Origin: Sporobacter sp942492735
Lineage (GTDB): Bacteria > Bacillota > Clostridia > Oscillospirales > Oscillospiraceae
Assembly: GCA_942492735.1 (NCBI GenBank)
Contig: OW818648.1
Span: 3,100,001 to 3,164,000 of the forward strand
Length of the DNA: 64,000 bases
Direction: 5' to 3'
Below are positions 50,628 to 60,263 of the stretch, piece by piece (positions within the stretch are counted from its first letter, which is position 1; every line of letters starts with the position of its first letter). Under the pieces are notes generated by a model that had not been told where the DNA came from, did no database searches, and saw only the letters and a program-made list of their open reading frames with translations. A program made the position numbers and the translations under genes.

Positions 50628-51416
50628 TTATTCTGATTTGGACGATCCTAAATTCCGAAATCTCTTGTAACGCGCCTCCGAGAGTTCCTCCGGTGTGTAG
50701 ACCTTCATTTTCATATACCAGCTCCAGATATCCGAAGCGAGCGAGGAAAAGAGTCTCTCCGTATCTCCGCCTTTTTCCGAGATAATACGCTCGACGATGC
50801 CGAGGCCGTATGCGTCTTTGGCTGTAAGTTTCAGGTTTTCAGCGGCTTCAGCCGCTTTTTCAGTGTCCCGCCACAGGATGTTCGCGCAGCTCTCCGGCGC
50901 TATGACTGAATACATCGCGTTCTCCAGCATCCAGACATCATTTGCAACCGCGAGCGCCAATGCGCCGCCGCTGCCGCCTTCGCCAATCAGTATGGATAAC
51001 ACGGGCACCTTGAGCATCATCATTTCAGAAATATTCTCAGCGATCGCCTGTCCTTGTCCGCGCTCCTCCGCGCCGACGCCGGGATACGCACCGGACGTAT
51101 CCACAAAGCAGACGATAGGCCGGTTGAATTTTTCGGCCTGCTTCATCAGGCGCAGCGCCTTGCGGTAGCCTTCCGGATGCGCCATGCCGAAGTTGCGTTT
51201 TATTCTGCTCTTTGTGTCCCTGCCCTTTTCTGTTGCGATCACTGTCATAGGGAAGTCGTCAATATACGCAAGACCTCCGACGATGGATGGATCGTCTGCA
51301 TAGCGGCGGTCGCCGTGGAGCTCAATGAACCCTTTAAATACGTGCTCGATGAAGTCCATACCCGTCTGCCGGTCTTTTGATCTGGCAGCCGTTACAATTT
51401 CATACGCTGTTTTCAT
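50628..51416 (-). CDS. accA: Acetyl-CoA carboxylase carboxyltransferase subunit alpha
   Basis: AccA pairs with AccD to carboxylate acetyl-CoA from carboxybiotin. Signature parts: FIELHGDRRYADDPSIVGGL, FGMAHPEGYRKALRLM, DTSGAYPGVGAEERGQG and LIGEGGSGGALALAVAN. The length of 262 residues is shorter than E. coli AccA and is usual for the clostridial form. It is the last biosynthetic gene of the fab/acc operon and lies 7 nt after accD. Confidence 0.95.
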   Translation of the reverse strand: MKTAYEIVTAARSKDRQTGMDFIEHVFKGFIELHGDRRYADDPSIVGGLAYIDDFPMTVIATEKGRDTKSRIKRNFGMAHPEGYRKALRLMKQAEKFNRPIVCFVDTSGAYPGVGAEERGQGQAIAENISEMMMLKVPVLSILIGEGGSGGALALAVANDVWMLENAMYSVIAPESCANILWRDTEKAAEAAENLKLTAKDAYGLGIVERIISEKGGDTERLFSSLASDIWSWYMKMKVYTPEELSEARYKRFRNLGSSKSE

Positions 51417-51423
51417 AGCTACC

Positions 51424-52281
51424 TCAATTCACTTTCGCATGCATGGCGAGGAGTGTGCCGAGCATACGCTTCTGCTCATTGCGCGGCACGATCATATCGA
51501 TGAAGCCATGCTCAAGCATCGTCTCTGCCTTTTGGAAGCCCGACGGCAGTTTCTTCCGCACAGTCTGCTCGACGAGCCGTGCGCCTGCGAAACCGATCGT
51601 CGCACCAGGTTCGGCGATGATAATATCGCCCTCCATGGCAAAGCTGGCCGTTACGCCGCCCGTCGTCGGGTCGGTAATCACGGTGATATACAGAAGGCCG
51701 CTGTCACTATGGCGTTTCACCGCGCCGCTCGTTTTTGCCATCTGCATGAGAGACAAAATACCCTCCTGCATCCGCGCGCCGCCAGAAACGGTGCAGCCGA
51801 TGACCGGCAGTCTTTTTTCGGCAGCATACTCGAATAACCTTGTTATTTTTTCTCCGACAACGGTACCCATGCTGCCCATCATAAAGTACGGCTCCATGAC
51901 AAACATCGCGCACGGCGTGCCATTGATGAGGGCCTCTCCGCAGATAACAGCTTCTTTCTCACGGGCTGAAACCTTAACGCTCTCCAGCTTGTTTTTATAA
52001 CCGGGGAAATCCAGCAGGTCAACGCTCTCCATCTCGCCGAACAGCTCGTTGAAGCTGTCTCTGTCCGTCATGAACCGAATGCGCTGCCTTGATGTCATCC
52101 TGAAACAGTAACCGCACCGGCAGACATGCAGATTTTCCCACAGCACACTCAGCGGTATATTGTTGCCGCAGCCCGGGCATTTTTCTACCAACTCGTATTC
52201 CGTTTCAGCCTTTACCGGCGGAAGTCTCCCGCCCTTTTCGAGTTCGTTTTTCGGTTTCTTAAAAAAAGCCTCAAGCGCCAT
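51424..52281 (-). CDS. accD: Acetyl-CoA carboxylase carboxyltransferase subunit beta
   Basis: The N-terminal zinc finger (C35, C38, C56, C59 in KCPGCGN and CRCGYC) is followed by the crotonase-like carboxyltransferase domain with SGGARMQEGILSLMQMAKTS and VITDPTTGGVTASFAMEGD. The length is 285 residues. Its first base is shared with the accC stop, so the two are translationally coupled. Confidence 0.96.
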   Translation of the reverse strand: MALEAFFKKPKNELEKGGRLPPVKAETEYELVEKCPGCGNNIPLSVLWENLHVCRCGYCFRMTSRQRIRFMTDRDSFNELFGEMESVDLLDFPGYKNKLESVKVSAREKEAVICGEALINGTPCAMFVMEPYFMMGSMGTVVGEKITRLFEYAAEKRLPVIGCTVSGGARMQEGILSLMQMAKTSGAVKRHSDSGLLYITVITDPTTGGVTASFAMEGDIIIAEPGATIGFAGARLVEQTVRKKLPSGFQKAETMLEHGFIDMIVPRNEQKRMLGTLLAMHAKVN

Positions 52282-53597
52282 CAGTTGTCACCACGTTCTT
52301 TGATAAAATTCGTGTTATAGTCGCCTTTGATAAACCGCTGATCGCTCATAATCGAAATCTGTTCATCAATATTATTCGGCACGCCGTCAATGACTAGCTC
52401 ACACAGCGCGGCTTGCATCTTCCGTATGGATTCCTCCCGCGTCTTAGCATGAACGATCAGTTTACCCAGAAGCGAATCATAATAAGGCGGGACGATGTAG
52501 CCGGTCCACAGCGCGCTGTCAAAGCGGACGCGCGGGCCGCCCGGCACATGCAGAAACGTCACTTTGCCAACAGCTGCGGCATTGACGCGGCATTCAATCG
52601 AGCTGCCCTCAATAACGACATCCTTTTGCGTAAAGTCGAGCGGTACACCGGCGGCAATTCGTATCTGCCACTTGACGATGTCGATGCCGGTGATTTGCTC
52701 TGTGATGGCGTGCTCCACCTGAAGTCGGACGTTCATCTCCATGAAGTAGAAGTTGTTGCTCTTATCCAGCAGGAACTCGATTGTTCCGGCGTTGCAGTAT
52801 CCCACAGCTTTTGCCGCGGCTACAGCCGCGTTTGTCATCCGCGTGCGTAAATCGTCGTTAACGGCCGGCGACGGCGATTCCTCAACCAGCTTCTGATTGT
52901 TCCTCTGTATTGAGCATTCGCGCTCAGCGAGACAGACGATATGATGCGTCTCATCAGCGAGCAGCTGGATCTCTATATGCTTGGCCGGGTTAATCTGTTT
53001 TTCAAGATAGACCGCACCGTCGCCAAAGGCTTCCTGCGCCTCGTGCGAGGCAGCCAAAAAAGCATTTTCAAGCTCCTCCGGCGCATTCACGATGCGGATG
53101 CCTTTTCCGCCTCCGCCTGAACGCGCTTTTATAAGTACGGGATATCCGATTTTTATCGCTGCTTCGATGGCCTCTTCGGCGTTACTTAAAATGTCAGTTC
53201 CGGGAATAATCGGCACACCGGCTTCTCTCATCGTCTGTCTTGCTTTATCTTTATCGCCCATGAGCGCAATGATGTCGCTTGACGGGCCGATAAAGCCAAT
53301 ACCATTTTTAGTACAAAGCGCGGCGAAACGCGGGCTTTCTGATAAGAATCCGTAACCGGGATGTATCGCCTCGGAATTCGTAATAATCGCGGCACTGATA
53401 ATCCGTTCGGCATTCAGATAGCTGTCAGAAGGCGGAGCCTCGCCGATGCAGACACTCTGGTCAGCCAGCGCGACGTGCAGCGATTCTTTGTCAGCAAGAG
53501 AATAAACGGCCACGGTTTGAATCCCCATCTCCTTGCAGGCTCTGATGATTCGGATGGCAACCTCACCGCGGTTTGCAATCAGTATTTTTGAAAACAC
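52281..53597 (-). CDS. accC: Biotin carboxylase
   Basis: An ATP-grasp enzyme that carboxylates the biotin of AccB. FSKILIANRGEVAIRIIRAC opens it, followed by IHPGYGFLSESPRFA, KARSGGGGKGIRIV (the ATP loop) and the catalytic FMEMNVRLQVEHAITE. The length is 438 residues; the family usually has about 450. It is preceded by fabZ with a 29-nt gap. Confidence 0.97.
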   Translation of the reverse strand: MFSKILIANRGEVAIRIIRACKEMGIQTVAVYSLADKESLHVALADQSVCIGEAPPSDSYLNAERIISAAIITNSEAIHPGYGFLSESPRFAALCTKNGIGFIGPSSDIIALMGDKDKARQTMREAGVPIIPGTDILSNAEEAIEAAIKIGYPVLIKARSGGGGKGIRIVNAPEELENAFLAASHEAQEAFGDGAVYLEKQINPAKHIEIQLLADETHHIVCLAERECSIQRNNQKLVEESPSPAVNDDLRTRMTNAAVAAAKAVGYCNAGTIEFLLDKSNNFYFMEMNVRLQVEHAITEQITGIDIVKWQIRIAAGVPLDFTQKDVVIEGSSIECRVNAAAVGKVTFLHVPGGPRVRFDSALWTGYIVPPYYDSLLGKLIVHAKTREESIRKMQAALCELVIDGVPNNIDEQISIMSDQRFIKGDYNTNFIKERGDN

Positions 53598-53626
53598 TTT
53601 GTCACCTTCTCACTGCTATGGCTTTG

Positions 53627-54064
53627 TCATTCATGCGATTTCACAATCTCATGCGATTTTACAATCGCAAAGGAAAACGACGCCTTCACGCAAAGCTTGC
53701 CGTTGACGAAGCCCTGCCCATCTGCAAAATAAAACGGCGGCTTCGATTTTGTCAGGGTACACTCTGTTTCAAATGTATCGCCAGGCTTGACGGGCTGTTT
53801 GAACTTGACATTATCAAGACCGGCAAAAAACGGCGTTTTTCCGCGTATTTCCTCAGCGAGCAAAACGCAGGCGGACTGTGCGAGTATTTCGCAGAGAATG
53901 ACGCCGGGTACTACGGGGTTCCCCGGAAAGTGACCCTGTAAAAACCATTCGTCTCCCTTGACATGATACTTTCCAAAGGCCTTCCCGTCTGCCAGATGTG
54001 CTTCGTCTACAAGAAGCATATTATCGCGGTGCGGCAATATTTCCATAATTTCATTTTTATCCAA
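53627..54064 (-). CDS. fabZ: 3-hydroxyacyl-ACP dehydratase FabZ
   Basis: A hot-dog-fold dehydratase of 145 residues. ILPHRDNMLLVDEA opens it; the active-site His and Glu lie in GHFPGNPVVPGVILCEILAQ. The C-terminus is a small repeat, IVKSHEIVKSHE, from a short in-frame duplication (CATGAGATTGT-type) near the stop, which is odd but harmless. It lies between accB and accC, the usual clostridial order. Confidence 0.95.
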   Translation of the reverse strand: MDKNEIMEILPHRDNMLLVDEAHLADGKAFGKYHVKGDEWFLQGHFPGNPVVPGVILCEILAQSACVLLAEEIRGKTPFFAGLDNVKFKQPVKPGDTFETECTLTKSKPPFYFADGQGFVNGKLCVKASFSFAIVKSHEIVKSHE

Positions 54065-54114
54065 GGCGCAATCTCCTTACAGAATAAATGAGTCGTCAAA
54101 AAGCATTATATCAT

Positions 54115-54537
54115 TCAGTCAAGATTGATACGGAAGAGCGGATGACCGTATTCGACAATCTGCTTATTACCGACGCATATCTCTGTGATGATGCCGCTTT
54201 TATCCGATGTGATTTCGTTCATCATCTTCATCGCCTCGATGATGCAGAGTACGTCGCCGGCATTGACCCTGTCCCCGATCGACACAAACGGCTTTTTATC
54301 CGCTCCGGCTGCCGCATAGAAGACACCAACCATTGGCGATGTGACAGCATACACATTACTGCCGGCTTCCGTTTGTTGTGCCGGGAGCTCTGATTTGGGT
54401 TCACTATAAACAGGCGCTGCCTGCGCCACACCGCGTTCCATGCGGATACTGGCGTCACCTTTGGAATAGTCCAGAGACGTGAGTCCCAATTCCTTCATCA
54501 TTAACGCCAACTGTTTGATGTCATTAAACTCCATCAT
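54115..54537 (-). CDS. accB: Acetyl-CoA carboxylase biotin carboxyl carrier protein
   Basis: 140 residues. The N-terminal helical part (FNDIKQLALMMKELGLTSLD) is joined by an Ala/Pro/Gln linker to the C-terminal biotinyl domain. The biotin lysine is K104 in IIEAMKMMNEI. It would be charged by the BirA encoded at 37801. It stands 32 nt after fabF. The first two codons are both ATG; either may be used. Confidence 0.95.
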   Translation of the reverse strand: MMEFNDIKQLALMMKELGLTSLDYSKGDASIRMERGVAQAAPVYSEPKSELPAQQTEAGSNVYAVTSPMVGVFYAAAGADKKPFVSIGDRVNAGDVLCIIEAMKMMNEITSDKSGIITEICVGNKQIVEYGHPLFRINLD

Positions 54538-54569
54538 AACCCCCCGAACCTTCCTCGATTGAGGACGTC

Positions 54570-55799
54570 TTATTCATCAAATTTTTTAAACGCAACGCAT
54601 GCGTTGTGACCCCCGAAGCCGATGGATACAGAGATCGCAAGCGTCGGGTCAACTTTTCTCGCCACGAGCGGAACATAATCAAGATCGCATTCCGGATCAG
54701 GTTCGGTGAGCCCGACTGTGGGCGGCACGATTCCCGTATTGAGAGCCAGAACAGAGGCGATGGCTTCAACCGCTCCGGCCGCGCCCAGCATATGACCCGT
54801 CATGGATTTTGTCGAACTGATAACAACGTCATTAATTCTATCGCCGAACGCTTTCTTAATAGCGATCGTTTCGGAGGCGTCGTTTAAGGGCGTTCCGGTA
54901 CCATGGGCGTTGACATAGATTCTACCGGACGGACTGCCCGCTTCAACGAAAGCGTCGCGTATCGCCCTGGAGCTGCTTCCCGCTTCGGGGTCTGGTGCTG
55001 TGATATGATGCGCGTCGCACGTTGAACCGTAGCCGACGATCTCCGCATATATTTTTGCGCCGCGTTTTTTCGCATGCTCATATTCTTCAAGAATCATAGC
55101 GCCTGCGCCCTCACCCATGACGAAACCGGCGCGCCTTTTATCAAACGGCAGCGAGGCCAGGTCTGGGTTGCTGGAGGTCGTCAGCGCTGTCATATTCGTG
55201 AAACCAGCAACGCTCAGCGGCATCACAGCCGCTTCGCTGCCGCCTGTAATAACCGCGTCGGCATATCCGTGCTTAATGGCACGGAAAGCTTCACCAATGG
55301 CATTGGAGCCTGTGGCACACGCCGTCACCACGCATATACAGGAGCCTTTCGCTTTATAGCGGATGGCGATATTACCTGCTGCGATGTTCGAAATCATCAT
55401 CGGTACAAATAGCGGCGATACTTTTCTCGGTCCGCCGTTATAGAGCTTTATTTGCTCATCCGTCAATGTGATAATACCGCCGATACCTGAGCCGAAGGAC
55501 GTGGCTAAACGCTCCGGTTCTACAGTGCCTTCTATCGCACTGTCATTCATCGCCTGAAAGGCTGCCGCCATGGCATACTGGGCAAAAAGATCACTTCTGC
55601 GCGCGTCGTTTTTATCCATGTAATTAAGCGGATTGAATTCTTTCACTTCGGCGGCCAGTTTGCATTTATAATCCGTACAGTCAAACCTCGTGATCGTGCC
55701 GATTCCGTGACGGCCCGCGGTGAGGTTTTCCCACATTGTTTTTATATCATTTCCGACTGGTGTCACAGCGCCTATTCCGGTTACAACGACTCTGTTCAT
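54570..55799 (-). CDS. fabF: 3-oxoacyl-ACP synthase II
   Basis: An elongating condensing enzyme of 409 residues. The active-site Cys161 lies in VVTACATGSNAIG, with the two histidines in NAHGTGTPLND and KSMTGHMLGAAGAVEA. There is no N-terminal extension. It follows fabG by 19 nt. Confidence 0.97.
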   Translation of the reverse strand: MNRVVVTGIGAVTPVGNDIKTMWENLTAGRHGIGTITRFDCTDYKCKLAAEVKEFNPLNYMDKNDARRSDLFAQYAMAAAFQAMNDSAIEGTVEPERLATSFGSGIGGIITLTDEQIKLYNGGPRKVSPLFVPMMISNIAAGNIAIRYKAKGSCICVVTACATGSNAIGEAFRAIKHGYADAVITGGSEAAVMPLSVAGFTNMTALTTSSNPDLASLPFDKRRAGFVMGEGAGAMILEEYEHAKKRGAKIYAEIVGYGSTCDAHHITAPDPEAGSSSRAIRDAFVEAGSPSGRIYVNAHGTGTPLNDASETIAIKKAFGDRINDVVISSTKSMTGHMLGAAGAVEAIASVLALNTGIVPPTVGLTEPDPECDLDYVPLVARKVDPTLAISVSIGFGGHNACVAFKKFDE

Positions 55800-55818
55800 A
55801 TAAATTCCCCTCTTTTAT

Positions 55819-56553
55819 TTACATTGCCAGACCGCCGTCAACACGGATAACCTCACCGGTTATGTAGTTGGCGCAGTCCTGTGCTAAAAAAGCCGCAAGC
55901 TCGGCGATTTCCTCCGGCAGTCCGACTCTGGCGAGCGGTATTTGTGCCAGCAAAGGATTATCACGCGTTATATTTTCCGTCATATCTGTTTGTATAAAGC
56001 CGGGTGCGATGGCATTGCAGCATATATTCCGGGAGGCCAGCTCTCTGGCGACCGATTTTGTCAGCCCGATAAGTCCTGCCTTCGATGCCGAATAATTCGC
56101 CTGGCCGGGGTTTCCCATGATGCCTGCGACGGAACTGATATTGATGATTTTACCGCTTTTTTTCTTGATTAACATGGGGCTGCAGTGCCGGATCATGTTG
56201 AAGGCGCCCTTCAGATTTGTATTGAGGACCGCATCGTATGCTTCTTCTTTCATCGACATGACGAGCCCGTCTTTGGTGATACCGGCGTTGTTGACAAGAA
56301 TATCAACCGGTCCCAGCTTGCTCTTCACATCCTCAACCATTGCTTTCACAGCAGAAAAATCGGAGACATCGCACTTGAACGCTTCTGCTCTGACGCCGTA
56401 CGCGTGGGCAGCCTGCACCACTTCCTGCGCTTTCTCATCGTTTCCGGCATAAATCACGGCGATATCGGCACCTAAGCTTGCAAATTTGATTGCGATAGCT
56501 CTGCCGATTCCGCGTGACGCCCCTGTTATGAGCGCAACTTTTCCGTTAAGCAC
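55819..56553 (-). CDS. fabG: 3-oxoacyl-ACP reductase
   Basis: A short-chain dehydrogenase of 244 residues. The NADPH motif is TGASRGIGRAI (residues 10-20), then NNAG at 88-91, Ser141, and YSASK with Tyr154 and Lys158. The VRVDGGLAM end is typical of FabG. It overlaps the fabD stop by 8 nt, which couples the two. Confidence 0.97.
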   Translation of the reverse strand: MLNGKVALITGASRGIGRAIAIKFASLGADIAVIYAGNDEKAQEVVQAAHAYGVRAEAFKCDVSDFSAVKAMVEDVKSKLGPVDILVNNAGITKDGLVMSMKEEAYDAVLNTNLKGAFNMIRHCSPMLIKKKSGKIINISSVAGIMGNPGQANYSASKAGLIGLTKSVARELASRNICCNAIAPGFIQTDMTENITRDNPLLAQIPLARVGLPEEIAELAAFLAQDCANYITGEVIRVDGGLAM

Positions 56554-57466
56554 CCTTTGTCACCTCCGCTATGGTATTTTTAAGACTTGCCTCGTCCTCG
56601 ACGTTAAAGACGCGGACTTTATCTGAAATTCTGGAAACAAGCCCCGATAAGACTTTGCCCGGCCCGACCTCAATAAACGTCCCAGCGCCTGCAGCAATCA
56701 TATTTTCTACAGTCCGCCACCATTGAACAGGACTCTTAATCTGCTGTGCCAGCAGACTGTTGAAATCATCCTCATAAGGCTGTGCGGAGACGTTTGAAAA
56801 TAACGGCAGCGACGGCGGTGAAATAGTGAAATTGTCGAGTTCCATTAAGAATCTGTTGGATGCCGAGGCCATAAACGGCGAGTGGAAGCCGCCGCTGACT
56901 TTTAGAGGCAAGGTCTTGCCGCCTTTTTCCTTGACAGCCGCTTTGAATTCTTCAAGCGTGCCGACTTCACCTGATACGACGACCTGACCGGGGCTGTTGA
57001 AATTGACCGGATAAACTTTTTGGAAAGCGCTGCAAATCGACACGACGGTGTCATCGTCAAGCTTTAGGACAGCCGCCATTGCTGCTGGATTATCGAGCGA
57101 GGCCTCATACATATACTTTGCTCTTTTGCAGACCATCTGAAATCCGGCTTCATACGTGACGGCACCGGAATATGCGAGCGCCGCGATTTCACCGAGTGAA
57201 AAGCCCGCGAGCATATCAGGCATAACACCTGCTTCCTTCAAGGCTGCCGCTGCGGACAAATCAACGCAGTAGAGACATGGCTGGGTATTAACCGTCAGCG
57301 ACAGCTCCTCGGCAGTACCCTCAAAGCATTGCTTTGAGGTTCCCGGACGAATCGCGTCAGCACAGTCAAATACCGCCCTTGCAGCAGTACTGCAATTGTA
57401 CAATTCTTTGCCCATACCGCTGTATTGGGCTCCCTGACCGGAGAAAATGACTGCTATTTTATCCAT
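56546..57466 (-). CDS. fabD: Malonyl-CoA:ACP transacylase
   Basis: 306 residues. VIFSGQGAQYSGMGKELY near the start, nucleophile Ser90 in AGFSLGEIAAL, and the catalytic His in VSGGFHSPFM near residue 196. It charges ACP with malonyl groups. It overlaps fabK by 13 nt at its start. Confidence 0.96.
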   Translation of the reverse strand: MDKIAVIFSGQGAQYSGMGKELYNCSTAARAVFDCADAIRPGTSKQCFEGTAEELSLTVNTQPCLYCVDLSAAAALKEAGVMPDMLAGFSLGEIAALAYSGAVTYEAGFQMVCKRAKYMYEASLDNPAAMAAVLKLDDDTVVSICSAFQKVYPVNFNSPGQVVVSGEVGTLEEFKAAVKEKGGKTLPLKVSGGFHSPFMASASNRFLMELDNFTISPPSLPLFSNVSAQPYEDDFNSLLAQQIKSPVQWWRTVENMIAAGAGTFIEVGPGKVLSGLVSRISDKVRVFNVEDEASLKNTIAEVTKGA

Positions 57467-58398
57467 TTGTTCGCTCCATTCAGCACGATTTCCGCTTGGC
57501 TGAAAATTTCGAGGATGATTTCAGCTGCCGGTTGTCTTTTATGAATCATGCCCGCAGCCTGCCCCGCAATAAAGCAGCCCTTCTCGCTATTTCCCTCGAC
57601 TGCCGCAAAACGCAACGAGCCGACGCCCATTGCTTCGAGCTCTTCATCCGATATACCGGTGTATTCCGCTTTGAAATATGCTCTAGAGAATGGTGTTTTC
57701 AGACTTCTGACCGGATGGCCGAGGCGTTTTCCTGTCGTCATTGTGGCAATATCATTTGCGCTGATGATTTTGGCCTTGTAATTTTCGTGAACACCGCATT
57801 CATCGGCGACGAGAAAACGTGTGCCAAGCTGAACCCCCTGTGCACCGAGCATAAAACATGCGGCAACGCCACGTCCGTCGGCGATGCCGCCCGCCGCGAT
57901 GACAGGCAGATTCGTGGCGTCACATACCTGAGGAACGAGGACAAGCGTCGTTGTCTCTCCGACATGACCACCGCTTTCGCCGCCCTCAGCGATAATCGCA
58001 GCGGCGCCTGAACGCGTCATCAGCTTTGCCATGGCAACAGACGCGACAACGGGTATGACTTTAATACCGGCATCTTTCCACATCTGCATATATTTAGAGG
58101 GGTTTCCGGCACCAGTCGTAACGACGGCAACCTTTTCCTCGGCGACCGTTTTACTCACCTCTTCGACGAAGGGGCTCATCAGCATAATATTGACGCCGAA
58201 GGGCTTGTCAGTCAGTTCGCGGGCAATTTGAATCTGCTGTCTCAGATAATCCGCACCGGCATTCATGGCGGAAATCAAACCGAGCCCACCGCCGTTTGAA
58301 ACGGCAGCTGCCAGCTTGCCGTCGGCAATCCATGCCATTCCTCCCTGCAAAATCGGGTATTCAATACCAAGAAGATCACATACCGGTGTTTTAATCAT
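57454..58398 (-). CDS. fabK: Enoyl-ACP reductase II (FMN type)
   Basis: A TIM-barrel flavoprotein of the nitronate-monooxygenase superfamily, 314 residues long. Features are LGIEYPILQGGMAWIADGKL, FGVNIMLMSP, AEGGESGGHVGETTTLVLVP and GTRFLVADECGVHENYK. Its place in the fab operon separates it from nitronate monooxygenase. FabK organisms are naturally insensitive to triclosan-type FabI inhibitors. No FabI is visible. Confidence 0.95.
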   Translation of the reverse strand: MIKTPVCDLLGIEYPILQGGMAWIADGKLAAAVSNGGGLGLISAMNAGADYLRQQIQIARELTDKPFGVNIMLMSPFVEEVSKTVAEEKVAVVTTGAGNPSKYMQMWKDAGIKVIPVVASVAMAKLMTRSGAAAIIAEGGESGGHVGETTTLVLVPQVCDATNLPVIAAGGIADGRGVAACFMLGAQGVQLGTRFLVADECGVHENYKAKIISANDIATMTTGKRLGHPVRSLKTPFSRAYFKAEYTGISDEELEAMGVGSLRFAAVEGNSEKGCFIAGQAAGMIHKRQPAAEIILEIFSQAEIVLNGANKWIK

Positions 58399-58424
58399 TC
58401 TATCAGTTTCCTCTCGTTTTTCCC

Positions 58425-58646
58425 TTAGCCCATCTTTGCTTCGATGAATTTTGCAAGCTCACCGATAGTGGACAGTTTTTCCTCAAGCTCAATCTCGATG
58501 CCCAGATCCTCCTCGAGCTGCATAACCATCTCAACAGTGTCAAGCGAATCGATACCGAGAGACTCAAAGGTTGTTTCTTCCGTAATGGTCTGAATGTCTG
58601 TGCCAAAATGCTCCGAGATCATTGCTGCGATTTTCTCAAATATCAT
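58425..58646 (-). CDS. acpP: Acyl carrier protein
   Basis: 73 residues, strongly acidic. The phosphopantetheine serine is Ser34 in GIDSLDTVEMVMQLEEDLG. It is placed between fabH and fabK as in other clostridial fab operons. The gap of 70 nt to fabH holds only a ribosome site (GGAGG). Confidence 0.97.
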   Translation of the reverse strand: MIFEKIAAMISEHFGTDIQTITEETTFESLGIDSLDTVEMVMQLEEDLGIEIELEEKLSTIGELAKFIEAKMG

Positions 58647-58716
58647 GATAATAAACCTCCATTTTTATATTTGCTGCGCTCTGTTAATTCCCAGAGCGAA
58701 ACGAGCACCATATTTT

Positions 58717-59676
58717 TTACACGCCCCAGCGGATTACACAGGCCGCACTTGAAAGACCGCCGCCAAAGCTGCAGAGTACCAGATAATCTCCGTCTTTAAA
58801 CTTGCCTTCCCTGTTGAGCTCATCCATAAGGATCGGGATGCTGGCTGCTGAAGTGTTACCGTACTTCTCAATATTTTTTCCGAACCGTTCGGCCGGTATA
58901 TCAAGCTTCCGGCTTGCAGCGTCGATGATACGGGCATTTGCCTGATGCGGGATGACCCACGCGATATCGGACATCTGCAATCCGGCTTCCCGAATGACAT
59001 CAGTGATATCTTGAACCATGACGTTCACGGCAAATTTAAAGGTTTCCTGCCCGTTCATATAGATATAAGGCTTTGGTAATTCGTTTTGATAAAACGGCGA
59101 CGTTCCCCCGAAATGAGGGATTTTTATAACATTATCTCCGCCTTTTGCGAAAATCTTTGACGAGAGGTAATCATCGCCCTCACCAAGAACCAGCGCACCT
59201 GCCCCGTCTCCAAAAATGACACAGATATTGCGGTCAGACCAGTCGACGATTCTGCTCAGCCTCTCACCGCCGACAACAAGCATTTTTTTAACCTTTTTGC
59301 GTGCAAAAAAACCGGCGGCGGTCTCTAGCATGTAGATGAACCCGCTGCAGGCGGCGCTCACATCAAACGCAGGACATGTCGCGCCAAGCATGCTCTGAAC
59401 CGTACAGGCCATCGAAGGTGACGCATCGTCCGGGCTGACAGTCGCGCAGATGATCATGTCCAGTTCTTCAGGTTTTGTGTTGCTCATACTGAGCGCCTCT
59501 AACGCCGCCCCGTAAGCCAAATCAGCGGCTGTCTCGGTTGTGCAGACCCGTCGTTCTCTGACACCGACGCGCTGCGAAATCCATTCATCAGAGGTTTCAA
59601 CAATTGTGGAAAGCTCATCGTTTGTCACAACGCGTGACGGGACAAAGTGACCGGTACCTAAAATTTTAAAACTCAT
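58717..59676 (-). CDS. fabH: 3-oxoacyl-ACP synthase III
   Basis: This enzyme starts fatty-acid chains from acyl-CoA. It has 319 residues with Cys110 in DVSAACSGFIYML, His in VIPHQANARII and Asn in KYGNTSAASIP. MSFKILGTGHFVPSRVVTND is the usual opening. Its ATG overlaps the stop of the MarR gene by 4 nt, so the regulator and first enzyme are made together. Confidence 0.97.
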   Translation of the reverse strand: MSFKILGTGHFVPSRVVTNDELSTIVETSDEWISQRVGVRERRVCTTETAADLAYGAALEALSMSNTKPEELDMIICATVSPDDASPSMACTVQSMLGATCPAFDVSAACSGFIYMLETAAGFFARKKVKKMLVVGGERLSRIVDWSDRNICVIFGDGAGALVLGEGDDYLSSKIFAKGGDNVIKIPHFGGTSPFYQNELPKPYIYMNGQETFKFAVNVMVQDITDVIREAGLQMSDIAWVIPHQANARIIDAASRKLDIPAERFGKNIEKYGNTSAASIPILMDELNREGKFKDGDYLVLCSFGGGLSSAACVIRWGV

Positions 59677-60131
59677 GTCGCAGCTCCAACGCTCTTTTCG
59701 AAAAATTTATTCAGTTTGGCCATAACTCGGATCAGTACTTCCTGCTCCTCTTCGCCAAATTCGCCTTCTATTTCATGGATCATACTCATATGATAACGCT
59801 TGTGATAAGCGTAGACCTTTTTGCCTTCTCTCGTCAGCGTGACACGGACGACACGTCCGTCGGTCACACAGCCGTTTTTGCAGAGATAACCCTTTTTCTC
59901 AAGTTTATTGACGGCAACCGTGACGGATGGCTTCGCGACCTTAAGAAAGTCGGCAATTTCACTGACAGTCTTCCCGTTTTCCTTGTCCATGCCGACGCAC
60001 TCGACGAGGTGCATTTCACGGATCGTGAGGTTTATGCGGTCATTCTTCTGAAGAAATTCTTCTTCAACGCGTACGATATTATGATAGACTTCCATGAGCA
60101 TATTGTTCAGAACAACCTGAAAGCTTTGCAT
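59673..60131 (-). CDS. fabT: MarR-family repressor of fatty-acid synthesis (FabT-like)
   Basis: 152 residues with the winged helix of MarR proteins: LTIREMHLVECVG, KTVSEIADFLKVAKPSVTVA (recognition helix) and the wing VTDGRVVRVTLTREGKKVY. As first gene of the fab operon it matches FabT of streptococci and Clostridia, which represses the operon when bound to acyl-ACP. A matching palindrome lies 28 nt upstream. The symbol rests on context and size. Confidence 0.88.
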   Translation of the reverse strand: MQSFQVVLNNMLMEVYHNIVRVEEEFLQKNDRINLTIREMHLVECVGMDKENGKTVSEIADFLKVAKPSVTVAVNKLEKKGYLCKNGCVTDGRVVRVTLTREGKKVYAYHKRYHMSMIHEIEGEFGEEEQEVLIRVMAKLNKFFEKSVGAAT

Positions 60132-60158
60132 CTAAACCGTCACCACCGAATCATTTAG

Positions 60159-60215
60159 TTAGTTAAACTAATTAATTATATCCGTGATATTACGTGTTTA
60201 TGACCCAAATGTCAA
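60159..60215 (-). promoter_or_regulatory. fab operon promoter with MarR/FabT operator
   Basis: On the minus strand TTGACA (60210-60215) and TAATAT (60187-60192) are 17 nt apart. The palindrome TTAGTTAAACTAA (60159-60171; arms TTAGTT/AACTAA) follows near the transcription start, where a bound repressor would block it. It lies 28 nt before the MarR start. Confidence 0.7.
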
Positions 60216-60263
60216 TAGGACACCTAAAAACAAATTCCGAAATAAATTTAACACAGCAAAGTA

